Part shown: one piece after another, positions 34,074-45,704 of the stretch
Layout of the letters: each line of letters starts with the position of its first letter
How positions within the stretch are numbered: the stretch's first letter is position 1
Assembly: GCF_042186555.1 (NCBI RefSeq)
Contig: NC_133326.1
Span: 435,095,077 to 435,159,076, forward strand
Direction: 5' to 3'
DNA length: 64,000 nt
Source of the DNA: Aquarana catesbeiana
Lineage: Eukaryota; Chordata; Amphibia; Anura; Ranidae
Notes under the pieces: model-generated
Databases searched by the model: none
What the model was told of the DNA's origin: nothing
The model's input: only the letters and a program-made list of their open reading frames with translations
Position numbers and translations under genes: made by a program

Positions 34074-35956
34074 TATTATCAGATAGGCTAAAGAAAATCG
34101 CCCCAAAATGAGTAGATCCAGATCAAACAGGATTTATTGCTAACAGGTCCATTAGTATGAATGTTAGGAGGGCATTCCTGAATATCCAAACCCCATCAGA
34201 GAATATGGGTTCAGGAGCCGTGTTGTTTCTGGATGTGACTAAGGCCTTTGATAGCCTAGAGTGGGAATATATCTGGCATGTTTTGGAGAAATTCAGGTTC
34301 GGTCCTTCTTTCATTAGATGGCTAAAAATGTTATATAAAGACCCAAGAGCTAAAGTTAGAATTAACAATGAATACTCTGGAAGTATTGAAATGAGCAGAG
34401 GGACTGTCTTGTCCATTGTCACCCCTGCTCTTTGCCCTAGCGATGGAACCCCTGGCAGCTGCAATAAGGACAGGCACAGAATTGAAAGGATTCCAAAGGA
34501 ATACGGGAGAGGAAAGAATCGCACTATATGCTGATCATGTTCTCCTCTTCTTGGGAGATACTGGCCAATCCCTAAAAGTGGCAATAAAATTAGTGGAGGA
34601 CTTTGGAAGATTTACGGGACTGGTAATAAATTGGGAGAAGTCAGAATTGCTTCCAGTGGACCCTATGGATACCTTGACTGTGCTAGAGATGCCCCAATTA
34701 GAGGTGGTAGATGCGATGAAATATTTATGGATATGCCTGACAAAGGACCCCAATCAATATTTTAGTAAGAATATAATACCATTATTGAATAAATTTAACC
34801 AAAAATGCAAAATTTGGATCCGGCTTCCTCTGTTGGTGTAGTCTAATTAAAATGATTTAGATGCCACAATTGTTGTATTTGCTACATAACTCACCGGTAT
34901 GGATTTGTAAAAAATTGTTTACAAAAATGTAATCTCTCTTCAGGGAACTGCTTTGGAAAAAGGGCCAGGCAAGGATTGGGCTCCAGACACTGCAGCTACC
35001 GACGGAGGAGGGGGGCTTAGCAGTGTTACACCCTAGAAGTTATTACCTAGCGGCTCAGCTGCAACACTTAATGGGATGTGAGAAAGAAGGGGGGTAGCAC
35101 AAGCTGGAGAAAATTTCCTGGCGGGAGCCCCCCATAATACTGTATGAGAAGTGATAGAGGCGGAATCTTTTATTCATAACAATCCCACAACAAAGGCGGT
35201 TATAAAGATTTGGAAAACAGGTAAAATACTGATGGGATACCCAGGGATGTCAGAGTTTACCCTGCTTTGGAATAATAAGAATTTGAAGGAATTACTACCA
35301 ATATAAAAGGTTAAAGAATGGGAAATACAGGGTATAAATAGGTTAATACAACTTTATGGAGGAAGTACTATGAAAACATTCCTGGATTTGAGAAAAGAAT
35401 ACGATACACCAAAGAACACATTTTATCGATATTTACAGATTAGATATGCACTAGCGGCCCAATTTAGGAAACATGCATTAGATTGGAATAAAACTCCCCT
35501 TCTCCAAAAGATAATGGTAGCGGATAGGACCAGGGGACTTATCTCCGCGTTACATGGACAGATACATAATAAAATAAACATGGGTTTAGCACTCCCAGAT
35601 AGGAGGAGGAGATGGAAAGAGGATATAGGGGAGATAACACAGGTACAGTGGAAAAGGATACTGGAACTGGGGCTGTTGGTATCAGTCTTTCCTTCACATA
35701 AAGTATCACATTGATGTTGATACATAGGACATATTATACCCCTAAGAGATTGTTTACATTTGGTAAAAGAGCTGATGCTAGCTGCCCTAGATGCCAGGGA
35801 ACTGGAGATCTTATACACATGATGTGGAGATGCCCAAATCTATTTCGATATTGGGAGGGAGTTATAGAAATAGTAAAAAAAGGTATAAGATATAACATAG
35901 GGTGGAAACGGAGGAAAGATAACATATTGGAAATAATTATGATTATAATGCTGTAA
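34074..35956 (+). pseudogene. L1 no. 2 ORF2: RT catalytic part and C terminus
   Basis: Resumes right after the Tc1 TA with DQTGFIANRS, then LFLDVTKAFDSLEW (first catalytic Asp, near 34240) and, after a frame change, SPLLFALAMEPLA and ALYADHVLLFL near 34530, where the usual second Asp of the xADD box is His. The degraded stretch 34842-35370 is still ORF2 in sense (LLWKKGQARIGLQ, EEGGLAVL). The C terminus carries CPRCQGTGDLIHMMWRC near 35790, the Cys/His motif of this L1 group, and ends at TAA 35954-35956. Several frameshifts and stops make it inactive. Confidence 0.88.
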
Positions 35957-36043
35957 AACCTTCTTTTATATTATTACATTTTTGTAACAATGAAAAACCT
36001 AATAAAGGATTAAGAATTTTAAAGAAAAAAGGTTGGGTTATAT
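35957..36043 (+). other. L1 no. 2 3' UTR and A-rich end
   Basis: Short UTR with AATAAAGG near 36000 and AAAGAAAAAA just before the repeat arm. Confidence 0.6.
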
Positions 36044-36212
36044 ATGCATTCCATTATATACTTCATGATCATTTTGCTAATTTAGCAATGGTCGATTATA
36101 TACATATACTATATTATAGTTGACACCTGAACTGATTATCCAAGGGCGGCACCCGTTGGAGCCCTTGTGGGGTTACAAATGGGAGAGCATACATGGCTGG
36201 GATGTTTCATTT
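36044..36212 (+). repeat. Arm of PLE-type repeat no. 3 (partner at 9346-9513)
   Basis: Begins ATGCATTCCATTATATAC and contains TAGTTGACACCTGAACTGAT. Inverted with respect to 9346-9513. Confidence 0.85.
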
Positions 36213-36454
36213 ATGAAACAGTTCACTCTACTGCTGCAAGCTACTGATTCTACACAGGTATACATCTTTCATCCTTCTCATGCACTCTCTTGTGCCAGGT
36301 TATGTTTTTTTTATACTCACACTTTTTCACATTTCCCCTTTTCCTTTTAGGGATTGCCTTATTTCACATCCCTTTTCACATATCTGCAGTTTTGCACATG
36401 TTCCTCCCTGGCCTTTATCCGTCTTGCCATCGCAATAGGTTGGTTTAAACATGC

Positions 36455-36560
36455 ATTGATGCATTCCATTATATACGTCAAGATTATTTTGTCAATGTAG
36501 CAATGTTTAATTACATACATATTGTATCATACTATATTTTAGTTGACACCTGAACAGATC
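36455..36560 (+). repeat. Diverged direct copy of the repeat no. 3 arm
   Basis: GATGCATTCCATTATATACG, then a variant of the same text down to TAGTTGACACCTGAACAGAT. Same orientation as 36044-36212 and about 410 bases downstream. Confidence 0.8.
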
Positions 36561-36844
36561 ATTTAGGACCTCCAAGGTCACTCATTTCTACCCATGCCAT
36601 GTCTGCCTTCCCGTTGTTCCTTGGTCTGGATTTTTGGTTGGCTCTGCTCCCTCAGCTCCCTTCCCAAGAATATATTGCTTCCATCCTCGGTGAACACAGC
36701 CACAGGCACCCAGGCCTTGCCGATTGGCGAGCATGTGGTCTTTCCTTTTTCTGTAAGGTCCCTTTTACCGTTTGTCCATCATTTATTCATGTGTTACATT
36801 ACCTTTTTTGGTCATTCATTTCCAGATATATCCTACATGCATCC

Positions 36845-36885
36845 ACCCCTGAAGAGCGAGTCACATCTCGCAAAACGCTTCGGGT
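36845..36885 (+). ncRNA. Hammerhead-like motif in PLE-type repeat no. 3
   Basis: Stem I ACCC / GGGT, box CTGAAGA directly followed by a perfect stem II GCGAG / CTCGC with loop TCACAT, then AAAAC where GAAAC is expected, and a TTC triplet before GGGT. The G-to-A change in the second box would be expected to abolish cleavage. Confidence 0.5.
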
Positions 36886-36970
36886 ATTATAGATGTTATG
36901 TATACTCATGTATTTCTAATGCAATGCGATCTTTAACAATGTACAATTGTATCGGCTTTGCCTATGCTAC

Positions 36971-38427
36971 TGTAGCACTGACCCCAGAAGGAGCTGCTGA
37001 TATTTTGATTTGGGCCTGTACTCTGCCTTACCACCCCCAATGATTTGACTCAACCCCTTGACACAACTGTGGTGCAGTGTTAGTGTGGAGCTAATGATAG
37101 GGATAAACTCACAATGTACAATATAATAACAGTATACCTTTGTTATTACCTAGGTATCCGATGCTCCACCTGTTGTAAAAGGAACAACACTCCACACAAT
37201 TTGTACTTAACCAGAAAACGTAACTTTTACTGGAATCAATATGAAAGTAGTATTACAATACTGGTACTGTCACACCAACGTAGCGCAACAACCCAATAAA
37301 TATACACAATAAATTGTACACATAAAATGGTATTAACTGATCTCGGGAAGCTCATCTCCAAGTGGGACTAATGCCAGAATGGGAAATACCTTATGTCTGG
37401 GCACCTTTCCACTTCCAGTGCGCGCTTGTAACCACAAAAAGACAATGTATATAGCACAAAAAACAATCCCTAGGGAGCTCCCCCTGCTTTAGAGTGTAAA
37501 CTCTCTATTAATCACAACTAGGATGCAAGGCCTTGCAATGGAATAGGAAGTCCTCTCTTTGTCTTCTGTCTTCTGTCTTCTGCTAGCAATTATGAATTAT
37601 AATTTGTAATCCAGCGGTTAAATACACCAAGATCAAACAAAGTAGATGATGAAGGTATATTCTTGTAGTATAGTAAACCGTAACTGTCTCTGATGCAATT
37701 AACTTTGTGTAACATAGTGTTAATATTGAGGTGAAGGGTAGGCTTGAGGCCTATCTGAACTCAGTCTCTAGTTCCTTCAATTCTCCTGTGTGGGACTACA
37801 GGTCCCAGCACACTGTGCTACAGAATCAGGTGTGTAATAGTGCTTTAGGAAAACTTTGGGCAACAGCCCTCTTACCTGACCAGGTCTGTGTAGCAGGACA
37901 GCTCCCTCCGGTGTACTGGGTCTTGCTTCTCTCTGGCCGGTGCCGTCACACCGCTCCGCTCTGCAAGATAGACCGGAACCCTCCGATGACTCAGACTGTC
38001 AGCCCGGATCCTTCTCTGTTCTGTCCCAGCATCTCTCCAGCCCGTTGGTGCAAAGCAAAGTCGCTGGTCATGCTGCTCCTGGTAGGTGTAGGCCGCGTTC
38101 TGTGGAATACCTCCGCACAGGTCCTCACAGGCAGGCCATGCGTCCAAAAAGACCTAAGATGGCTGCGCGGTGCCTTTTTATAGCTTCCCATGCAATTCAG
38201 TACCTAGTCCTGCTGGGTAAATCACACGGCATTCTGGGTAGGTAGGTAGTTGTGGAAAGTAAATAAAAGTCACTTCCTGTCATATCCTCTGATGTTCTTC
38301 AAATGAGTAAAAATAAAATAAAGTCCATTCACCAATTTGGCCACTAGATGGTGCCACATATTACAATATAATACTGTTCATAAGTTAACATTGTACTACA
38401 TCAATAAGCAAAAATGCTGGCGCTACA
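36971..38427 (-). repeat. Gypsy no. 2 3' LTR with TATA box
   Basis: About 1.46 kb, beginning on the minus strand TGTAGCGCCAGCATTTTTGC and ending TACA. TATAAAAA on the minus strand at 38175-38182 matches the same box in the other LTR. ORFs inside are shadows in LTR sequence. Confidence 0.9.
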
Positions 38428-38445
38428 CACTCCCCCTGCTTTAAA
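38428..38445 (-). other. Gypsy no. 2 polypurine tract
   Basis: The minus strand reads AAAGCAGGGGGAGTG immediately before the 3' LTR, the expected primer for plus-strand synthesis. Confidence 0.75.
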
Positions 38446-38531
38446 TCTTTGGTATCCAAAGATATTTGAATCTTGGTTTTAGCAAACATTTTTGCCTGTT
38501 ACATGCTATCAGTTACATGCGGAGAAACAGG

Positions 38532-39300
38532 TTAGTATGATAACAAACAAGTCGCATTTTCATAACCAGAGTCCAAACTTAAATGGTTAATTTTGCAACA
38601 CAAACTTGACAGAGGAGCCTCCCACCAATTCTCCTGTGATGCGAGACTGCTCTGTGTGCCTACAGCTGACACCATAGTGCCTGGTACAGATGTGTCAAGG
38701 GGTGAGATTGGGTTGCTACGTCCTGACTCAGCAATAGAGGGACCAGGCATCTCAACATTTCTTCTGGCAGTAAAATGAGTCCCTTCAGAGCATTCACCCA
38801 AGGTATCATAAGTCAGCTTTCTTGGTGGGTGAATTACTCTCTTTGTTCTCTGTACTTTTGGCATCTCAGGCAAACTGACATTTTCTCCAATTCCTTTACT
38901 TTCCTGTACTTTGAACTCGACACTAGAAGAAAAGTCCTCAGCGTCTGTTCCCAACAGAGGAGTTTGAGACTCCACTAAATCTTCTGTTGATCTGTCTTGG
39001 GGTATAGTCACCACTTCTGGGCAAGTGTTACTTTTCTCCATTTCAGACTCCTTGCATCTCTATGCCAGTTGGGAACAAGTATTCCTCAGAGTGTCCAGAC
39101 AGTGGTACAAACTCTGGAGCTTCGGGTCTAAGAGTCCCACTATCTCCACTTCTTGTCTGAGGTGGAACACTCACTTCAGCTTTTGGTGTTTCAGATGGCC
39201 ATAGCCAACTTATTTCCATCTCTCCTTTGGCCTCAGCTTCTAGTGCTTTAGGCTGAGATCTAGTTACTGGTCGATGCACAGCAGTAGACGTAGAAGGTAG
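38532..39300 (-). pseudogene. Gypsy no. 2 post-integrase extension
   Basis: Two open stretches (about 39279-39043 and 39041-38532, different frames) encode Ser/Pro/Glu-rich sequence with PVTRSQPK at the start and HPPRKLTYD in the middle, following the integrase directly. I recognise no domain. HPPRKLTYD-like basic Pro motifs occur near the ends of some retroelement integrases, but that is weak. It could be the C terminus of Pol or a separate small ORF. Confidence 0.5.
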
Positions 39301-39872
39301 ATCTTCTTCTAGATTTATTCTGACTGCTTCTGTGAGAGGTGGTTCCTATGCCAGGTCTTTACTGGTCCAGTATTCCCTTCTGGCCTAATCTCATAAACTG
39401 GGAGTTCTGGTGGTTGTCTGCATACCACATATGGCTGTGACCTCCAGTGATCAGCCAGTTTGTGCTTGCCTGGGATGCCCAGATTTCTTAGTAGAACCCA
39501 GTCACCAGGTTGTAGGTCCTGAACCCGTTTTTTTAAGTCAAAGTTCCTTTTGTTCCTATTTCCTCTGATGTCTGATGTGGCTTGGGCCTTCTCATAGGCT
39601 ATCTTCAAACTCTTCCTCAGCCTGTCAACATATCCTCGATGAGAGGTCACTGAAGTGTGATCCAAGGAAGTTCCAAAGGCTAAGTCTATCGGTAGCCTGG
39701 CCTCTCGCCCAAACATTAATCGGTAAGGTGAATATCCTGTAGTATCACTCTTGGTACTATTGTAGACATGCACCAAGGCAGTGATATGCTTGCTCCAATG
39801 CGGTTTTTGTTCAGAGGTCAAGGTCCCCAGCATGTTGAGAAGCATTCCGTTAAACCTCTCAGGTTGAGGGTC
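39300..39872 (-). pseudogene. Gypsy no. 2 integrase, C-terminal part
   Basis: Starts just after element no. 2, with QPERFNGMLLNML containing the catalytic Glu (about 39858), then HWSKHITALVHVYN, GYSPYRLMFGREARLPID and the C-terminal SH3-like region PGDWVLLRNLGIPGKHKL. The residues before the Glu are in 43134-43634. Element no. 2 inserted in the codons of the YHPQG motif between the second Asp and the Glu. Confidence 0.88.
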
Positions 39873-39887
39873 TCCTTGTGGGTGATA

Positions 39888-40665
39888 AAAATAAGGGAGT
39901 GTCCCCCGTGAGGGGTTTTCTAAGCAGCAAAAAAGGTAAAAAAGTACTACATGAAGTTACGTAAATGAGATTTTTAATGATAACAAAGTATCAAAAGAAG
40001 CTATAAACAGTCAATCAAAACATGAGCTGTGGGGCAAAGAATGAAAACAACATCACTGACCTAACAGTCACAATAAAATACAGTATTCAAACATTAGGAT
40101 GAAATTGATACATGAATCGTGTATATGAAATAATGACGCGTTGCGACCCCACCGGGTCATCTTCAGAGGATTGTTGTAAGCTGTAAGAATATTTACAAGT
40201 GTTGAAGCTCATAATAGAAAAATAAAAAGAGAAAACAGTAATGGACACGTTCATATATAGTTACCGATCATATTGTGTTAAGCCGTGTCCGATAGCCTTT
40301 AAAGGGAAACTCCCCTTGCTTGATCCAAGCATCCTCAACCAGTCAGCATGATCACAGGAGGGAGCCAAACTGTTCATACGTATCTTACGAGGAGTCACAC
40401 ATATAAGGCAATCCCAAGAGCCTAGGGGAGTGGCGGAGGGGGATAGGCAGTGCCTGCAATGGAGGTATTATATGCTTATAGTACTCAATATCAAAAGTAA
40501 CAAAGGTAATGAATGGACGACTAGAGAGAACGGTTTAAAGGGTTTGTGTGTATATATATATGTTGTTAACATGTCTCTACTCTATATGTATTAAGTATCT
40601 CTTGTTGTAGCCAATGTATCAGTGAATAACTGGAGGGAGGGAGGAATGAAGAGGAGGGAAGATAT
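39888..40665 (-). repeat. Inverted arm of element no. 2
   Basis: Reverse complement of 42360-43065 with more differences than the arms of element no. 1. Confidence 0.82.
40134..40171 (-). ncRNA. Hammerhead-like motif, inverted arm of element no. 2
   Basis: AATCCT, CTGAAGA, stem II GACCC / GGGTC, then GCAAC instead of GAAAC. The second box is damaged. Confidence 0.45.
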
Positions 40666-41840
40666 GAGATGTGAGCCGTTATGTGGTCCAAATTTGGAAT
40701 CCACTTACTATATCCTATGTAAATTGTTTTAAGTACTCCAATAAGACAAAGAAATTTGTGGGTGTAGTTTGGATCTGCTTGATGTTAATTAGGATGACAC
40801 CAATCAATGTTTCCCCTGTCGTTTGTTACAATCACTAATGCTAATTTATTTGGAATACCAGTAGCAACACATTTAGATACTTTTGGTGAAGCAATATGTG
40901 GAAGTCCCGTGGCACTTCAACAGCTCACATCTCTCAAAGATTCCTAACAATTTATTTTTATTGCAATTATATCAAGAACACTGGTTATCGTTAATATTCA
41001 TGCAATGGATATTGATGTAATGGCTTTTATGTTTTACATTGGATCACTGGTCATTGAATATTGATTACCGATGATGCTCACACTACAGATACTAACGTAC
41101 AATATAATGCTATCCATGTATCATGCATTCTTTGGTCATTGGCCTTTTTTCTTCCTCCTTCCCCTGACTAACTTGGTCCTTGACCTCCGGTCCGCCGGTT
41201 TGCTTGGTGTGGAGCCGCTGCCACTGCGTGTTTTCCTGGCAGGGTAGGGAGGCACTAGGGCCCTGTGCTTCCCTATGCACCCAACAGGCGGTATCACCAC
41301 CTGGGGTGTAATTATTCCCTGGCAGCGGCATCCCGGATCATTCCCGAATGCCATGCTCATGCCCGCGCGAACCTTCGCGTGTGCACGTGACGTCACAACG
41401 TTAAGCAATTGCGGTGGAAATGGTGGCGGAACTGGGACTTTTTTCTTCCGGAACGCCGGGGGAGCCACACATGGACTGCCGCAGGTGCGGCGCGGTCCCT
41501 GCCAGGGAGGGTGAATGTGGGGAGTGGATCCTAGGCACCTGCACACTATTGAGGCAAATTATCAATGGTATGTTTCCCTATGTAAGGGGATGGAACATTC
41601 CGGGGCTTTTGTTGCATTCCCCAATGTTCCACTTGGACGCTCACACATTTGCTGTACTCTTTGAGAACTGGTAAGCTTACCTTCATATATGTATCAGACT
41701 CCATGGTGTGTGCTTCACGCTATGGACGTCTCTCCACATCTCAACACCATAGATGATCTAATAGACTCATTGATATAATTTTTTTGACACTACAGATCCT
41801 CTTATACTGTGTACATACCCAGTTGGTATATCTGCAGTGT
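40666..41840 (+). other. Unmatched 5' region of element no. 2
   Basis: AT-rich until about 41100, then a GC-rich block with CCGGAACGCCGGGGGAGCCA, also in element no. 1. No gene recognised. Confidence 0.55.

Positions 41841-41841
<1 letters not shown>

Positions 41842-41922
<81 letters not shown>
41842..41922. repeat. (TA)n microsatellite, about 40 units
   Basis: Uninterrupted alternating TA. It creates artificial Tyr-Ile ORFs on both strands. Confidence 0.97.
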
Positions 41923-41923
<1 letters not shown>

Positions 41924-42359
41924 TACATATACATACTTTTTCTTCCCTTGCTGGAATTACTTTTCCTGCAATACACAAGGTAACTAACTTATTTTAGTTC
42001 ACAATGGCCCTCACTCACCCTCACCTCTCACAACACATTCACTTTTTTTGTGGTCTCGGTGTGTTTCTTTTCTTTTTCCCCTCTTTTTGTTCATGGTTTG
42101 GTAGTCCTGTTTTTCTTTTTTCTTGTTTCTTTTTAACACTTTATCACATGTCACTTTCACATACACACTGCCTATATTCACTATTCGACACATAGCACCA
42201 TTATCCATGCCATTTTTCAACCCAGTGTATCTGGATCCCCCTCACTCATTCCCTCTCCCTCTTTCCCTTCCCCTTCTTTCCAGCCCCTTGTTCCTCCCCT
42301 GTGGGGTTTTTTTTTTTTCCTCCCTCCTTCCAACCTCACTAGTTTTACCACACGTTATA

Positions 42360-43065
42360 CTTCCCTCCCCTTCGTTCCTCCCTCCCTCCAGTTATTCACT
42401 GATACATTGGCTACAACAAGAGATACTTAATACAAATAGAGTAGAGACATGTTAACAAAATATATATATATATATATACACACAAACCCTTTAAACCGTT
42501 CTCTCTAGTCGTCCATTCATTACCTTTGTTACTTTTGATATTGAGTACTATAAGCATATAATACCTCCATTGCAGGCACTGCCTCTCCCCCTCCGCCACT
42601 CCCCTAGGCTCTTGGGATTGCCTTATATGTGTGACTCCTCGTAAGATACGTATGAACAGTTTGGCTCCCTCCTGTGATCGTGCGGTCCGGTTGAGGATGC
42701 TTGGATCAAGCAAGGGGAATGTCCCTTTAAAGGCTATCAAACACGGCTTAACACAATATGATCGGTAACTATATATGAACGTGTCCATTACTGTTTTCTC
42801 TTTTTATTTTTCTATTATGAACTTCAACACTTGTAAATATTCTTACAGCTTACAACAATCCTCTGAAGATGATCCGGTGGGGTTGAAACGCGTCATTATT
42901 TCATATACACGATTCATGTATCAATTTCACCCTAATGTTTGAATACTGTATTTTATTGTGACTGTTATGTCAGTGATGTTGTTTTCATTCTTTGTACCAC
43001 AGCTCATGTTTTGATGATGTTTTGAAAACCCCTCACGGGGGACAATCTCTTATTTTTATAATATT
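42360..43065 (+). repeat. Direct arm of element no. 2
   Basis: Matches 39888-40665 inverted. Extends upstream as unpaired pyrimidine-rich sequence. Confidence 0.82.
42857..42900 (+). ncRNA. Hammerhead-like motif, direct arm of element no. 2
   Basis: CTGAAGA, stem II GATCC / GGGTT (pairs through G-U), GAAAC, CGC, GTC. Stem I is poorly paired here because AGGATT is replaced by ATTATT. Confidence 0.5.
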
Positions 43066-43133
43066 ATCCGGGGTGTGCAGCCATTTCTTTTCTCATATGA
43101 GTGTCTTTCCATTTCAATTCCTTGTGGGTGATA

Positions 43134-43634
43134 GGGAGTAGTTCTGGACTTCTCGATATCTAGTAGATCCAACAGTCATTTAATCAAAGTAGTTTTAAAA
43201 TCCCTCCCTTGGTCTGAATGGATCCGTTGAGGTAAACCATAATGGACGAAGAACTTTTCCACCAGAATCTTTGCCACAGTGGCTGCTTGTTGATCTTTGG
43301 TGGGAAATGCTTGAGCATAGTGGGTGAAGTGATCGATGACTACTAAAATGTTTCCTTGTCCGCTCAGATCAGACTCTAAACACAAAAAGTCTATGCAGAC
43401 TAGATCTATTGGCCCTTGGCTCTCTAAATGGCCCATTGGGGCAGCTTGTTGGGGTAAGGTCTTCCTCTGTATGCACCTGAGGCAGGAACAACAGTAGCTC
43501 TCCACTTCGGCCCTCAGGTAGGGCCAGTAGAACCTGTCCCTTACCAGCTGTAGAGTCCTTTCTGATCCCAGATGGCCATGGTGATCATGTAAGGCGATCA
43601 GTACCTTTTCTCTGTGTTTCTTCGGCAGAAACAA
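43134..43634 (-). pseudogene. Gypsy no. 2 integrase, N-terminal and core part
   Basis: Zinc-binding region HDHHGHLG...CCSCLRC (HHCC), then core motifs LVCIDFLC (first Asp) and RIHSDQGRDF (second Asp). It breaks at the duplication of element no. 2; the catalytic Glu is at about 39858. Confidence 0.88.
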
Positions 43635-43656
43635 TTGTCACTTCTCTTCAGGATCT

Positions 43657-44240
43657 TCAGAGGGGCCCCTTCGGTAGACCACAACCTTGTTGCAGCTGCA
43701 ACCAATCCCACTCTTTGTGTAGTAGACAAGCTTCTCTCTGAGTGCTTTTTAGGAGTAAGTCAGGGTCTTTATTCTCCAAAGCTTTCAATACCAGACTGCA
43801 GAGTGGATCCTCCTGTTGGTCTCTTCTGAGGTCTTTTCTAGTTAACTTGGGTAAACCCTCTTCTGTAAGTTGAGCAACATTACAGTAGCATTTAGGCACT
43901 CCTGCGGCTGACACTCCAACCTCTTGAGCCCTGGCTCCTCCTTTCCCTTGCTGTTCTGCCCCTTCACAGAAAGCTCTTACTCCTTCAGGGGTGGGCTGGG
44001 TCCACTCTTCTGGGTGACCCTGAGAACAGTGAGGTCTTCTTGACAATGCATCCGCATCTCGGTTACCAGCTCCTGGTCTATACTTCAGGCTGAAGGTAAA
44101 TGCTGAAAGGGCAGCCAACCACCTGTGGTCGGTGGCATCCAGCTTTGCGGTGGTGAGCAAGTATGTGAGGGGGTTGTTGTCCGTCTTGATCACGAACTCC
44201 GCACCATACAGATAGTCCTTCAACTTGTCCACCACAGCCC
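43657..44240 (-). pseudogene. Gypsy no. 2 RNase H, C-terminal part and linker
   Basis: RNase H removes template RNA. Reads AVVDKLKDYLYG, FVIKTDNNPLTYL and RYRPGAGNRDADALSRRP-like text (here KYRPGAGNRDADALSRRP), then an acidic linker to the integrase. The upstream portion is at about 53090-53260: the retrovirus split the codons for KLEFLALKW. A frame change near 43650 separates it from the integrase. Confidence 0.88.
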
Positions 44241-44244
44241 ACTT

Positions 44245-44817
44245 TGTTTAGTTGAACCTTGAAATAAAGGACATCAACGCCAATAGAGCTGCATTCGTCT
44301 CATGTATGTTTACTTCAGAATATGCTCCGTACATACAGAGGACCCCTCTCCTTTAAGTCAGGAGAGTGATCCAGATTACAATGCGAGTCAAATATTTATA
44401 GTAACTTGTAGCATTACATTCTATGTGGGGCAAAAAGCCCAAAATTACACGTCATAAGTACGCATTTCACCAAGTATGTCAACACAGTTTCTTGCCAGTC
44501 GTTTTTAGGTCAGCTTGACCTGGCTATCATTAATTTTTAATTAACGAATTATTTTGACAGAAAGGGAAGAATAATTATTTGGGAAAGGTCAATTTGACTT
44601 TTAGACAGGGACTGTCAACATCCCATATCACATCCTTGAGAATTGTGTCATATCATTGGCAGAACATTTGATGTCAACTGGTCAGCCACATGTGTTGCAA
44701 TACCAAAAGAATTCAGAAACATTTTACAGAAAAACAAGTATAAGAATTATCAGAAAAAGAAAAGAAAGTTGAAGAGGAACTCTGGATACATAGAAAGATA
44801 TGGTTCATATCTTCACA
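44245..44817 (-). repeat. Retroviral 3' LTR
   Basis: 573 bp, minus strand TGTGAAGATATG to AACTAAACA. TATAAATA on the minus strand at 44393-44400 is a likely TATA box. Four or five substitutions and two or three small indels separate it from the other LTR by eye. Confidence 0.92.
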
Positions 44818-44830
44818 GCCCCTCCTGTGT
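44818..44830 (-). other. Retroviral polypurine tract
   Basis: The minus strand reads AGGAGGGGC just before the 3' LTR TG. Confidence 0.7.
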
Positions 44831-44858
44831 TTAGAATTCTTTCCTTTCGGTATCCCTT

Positions 44859-45704
44859 TTAAGCTTCTCCTGTGTCTTTAGGTTGATCTCCAGGTATACG
44901 GACCACCATCTCATGAGCAGTTCTGACTCGAGACCTTAAGGGCTCAGAAGAACCAATATTAGTACCAGCACGTGTGATTATCTTCAAACAACATTTGCAT
45001 AACATAGGTGCGCATTTAACTATTAAGACTACGAGGACTATAATTCCTACAATATATAGAATACCATGTAAAATTCCAGAAAACCATCCTGCAATACCAG
45101 AAAACCAGTTGAGAGGATTGAGCCAGGAAAGCCAACTTTCCCAGCTACCTCCCACCCAAGCAGTTTCGGTATGTTCTTTGCGAAAATTAACCTTCATTTG
45201 TTGTACCTTTTCTACATACAAAATGATGGCATCTTCAGTCTTAGTATCATTTCCAATGTAGTTACAACAAGTAGTTCCCACTATGGTGCATATTCCTCTT
45301 TGACTGGCCGTGAGATAATCCAGCACCAGCCGGTGCTGCAAAACCTCTTTTTTGATCATCTTCAATTCTATAGCAAAGGCTATAAAGTTTCTATCATACA
45401 AGGCAGTAATGTTATCCATCAGGTCTGCCAAATCAATGTTATCATCTGACTTAGGATAAAATGTAGGCCTATCAGGAGAATCGTCATTTTTCACATTTAA
45501 TTTCAGAGTCTTCTTCTTCTTCTTGTCCTCCTGGGGTTTCATCTTCTCCTGAAGCTGACTGATCAGTGAGATCCCTTTTAACAAGGTGCACAGAGTCTTT
45601 TTTAAGAAAGTGTACAGGTATTTTGTGGAGCTGTGTTTCTTGAAAGTCATTATCCTCCATATACCAAGTAGCAGGTATGACTCTACCAAAGTAACAAACC
45701 CCAT
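44859..45704 (-). pseudogene. Retroviral Env, transmembrane subunit
   Basis: The TM subunit anchors Env and drives membrane fusion. It shows a heptad-like region, LTASQRGICTIVGTTCC (immunosuppressive-domain-like stretch followed by CX6CC), a Trp-rich pre-membrane segment, one strongly hydrophobic membrane span near 45010-45070 and a cytoplasmic tail of about 50 residues. It is in a different frame from the SU part (45484-46533); the change occurs in a CTT-repeat around 45500-45560. Retroviral Env of the gammaretrovirus type is the best match by motif. Confidence 0.8.

Larger units (their letters stand above)
9514..36043 (+). mobile_element. L1-type LINE no. 2, split into four pieces by three insertions
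   Basis: LINE sequence occupies 9514-9770, 14727-14904, 21112-22571 and 34074-36043. The breaks correspond to piggyBac (TTAA), a PLE-derived palindrome (16-bp duplication) and Tc1 (TA). Each break falls inside ORF2 or just at its start, and the coding sense resumes after each duplication. The 3' end has AATAAAGG near 36000 and a short A-rich tail at about 36020-36030. The 5' limit at 9514 is set only by the end of the flanking repeat arm. Confidence 0.85.
39888..43118 (+). mobile_element. PLE-derived palindromic element no. 2, 15-bp target duplication
   Basis: TCCTTGTGGGTGATA occurs at 39873-39887 and 43119-43133. The inner ends match those of element no. 1 (CCCCCGTGAGGGG at left; GGGGTGTGCAGCCA at right). 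It consists of a truncated inverted copy (39888-40665), unmatched sequence, and a full direct copy to 43118. Shared GC-rich block near 41320-41480. Non-coding. Confidence 0.78.

Noticed and set aside
36594..37043. 149-codon Cys/Leu-rich ORF
   Set aside because: Falls in the PLE-type repeat and crosses into the Gypsy LTR border at 36971, so it cannot be an original gene.
37731..38245. Possible host gene ORFs of 90-150 codons, repeated near 57609-57959
   Set aside because: They are within the two LTRs of Gypsy no. 2 and have no recognisable domain.
41767..41997. Tyr-Ile repeat ORFs on both strands
   Set aside because: Direct reading of a (TA)n microsatellite; no coding meaning.
44643..44834. 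Small Lys-rich ORF, repeated at 52908-53111
   Set aside because: Antisense reading of the retroviral LTR; its two copies are the two LTRs.
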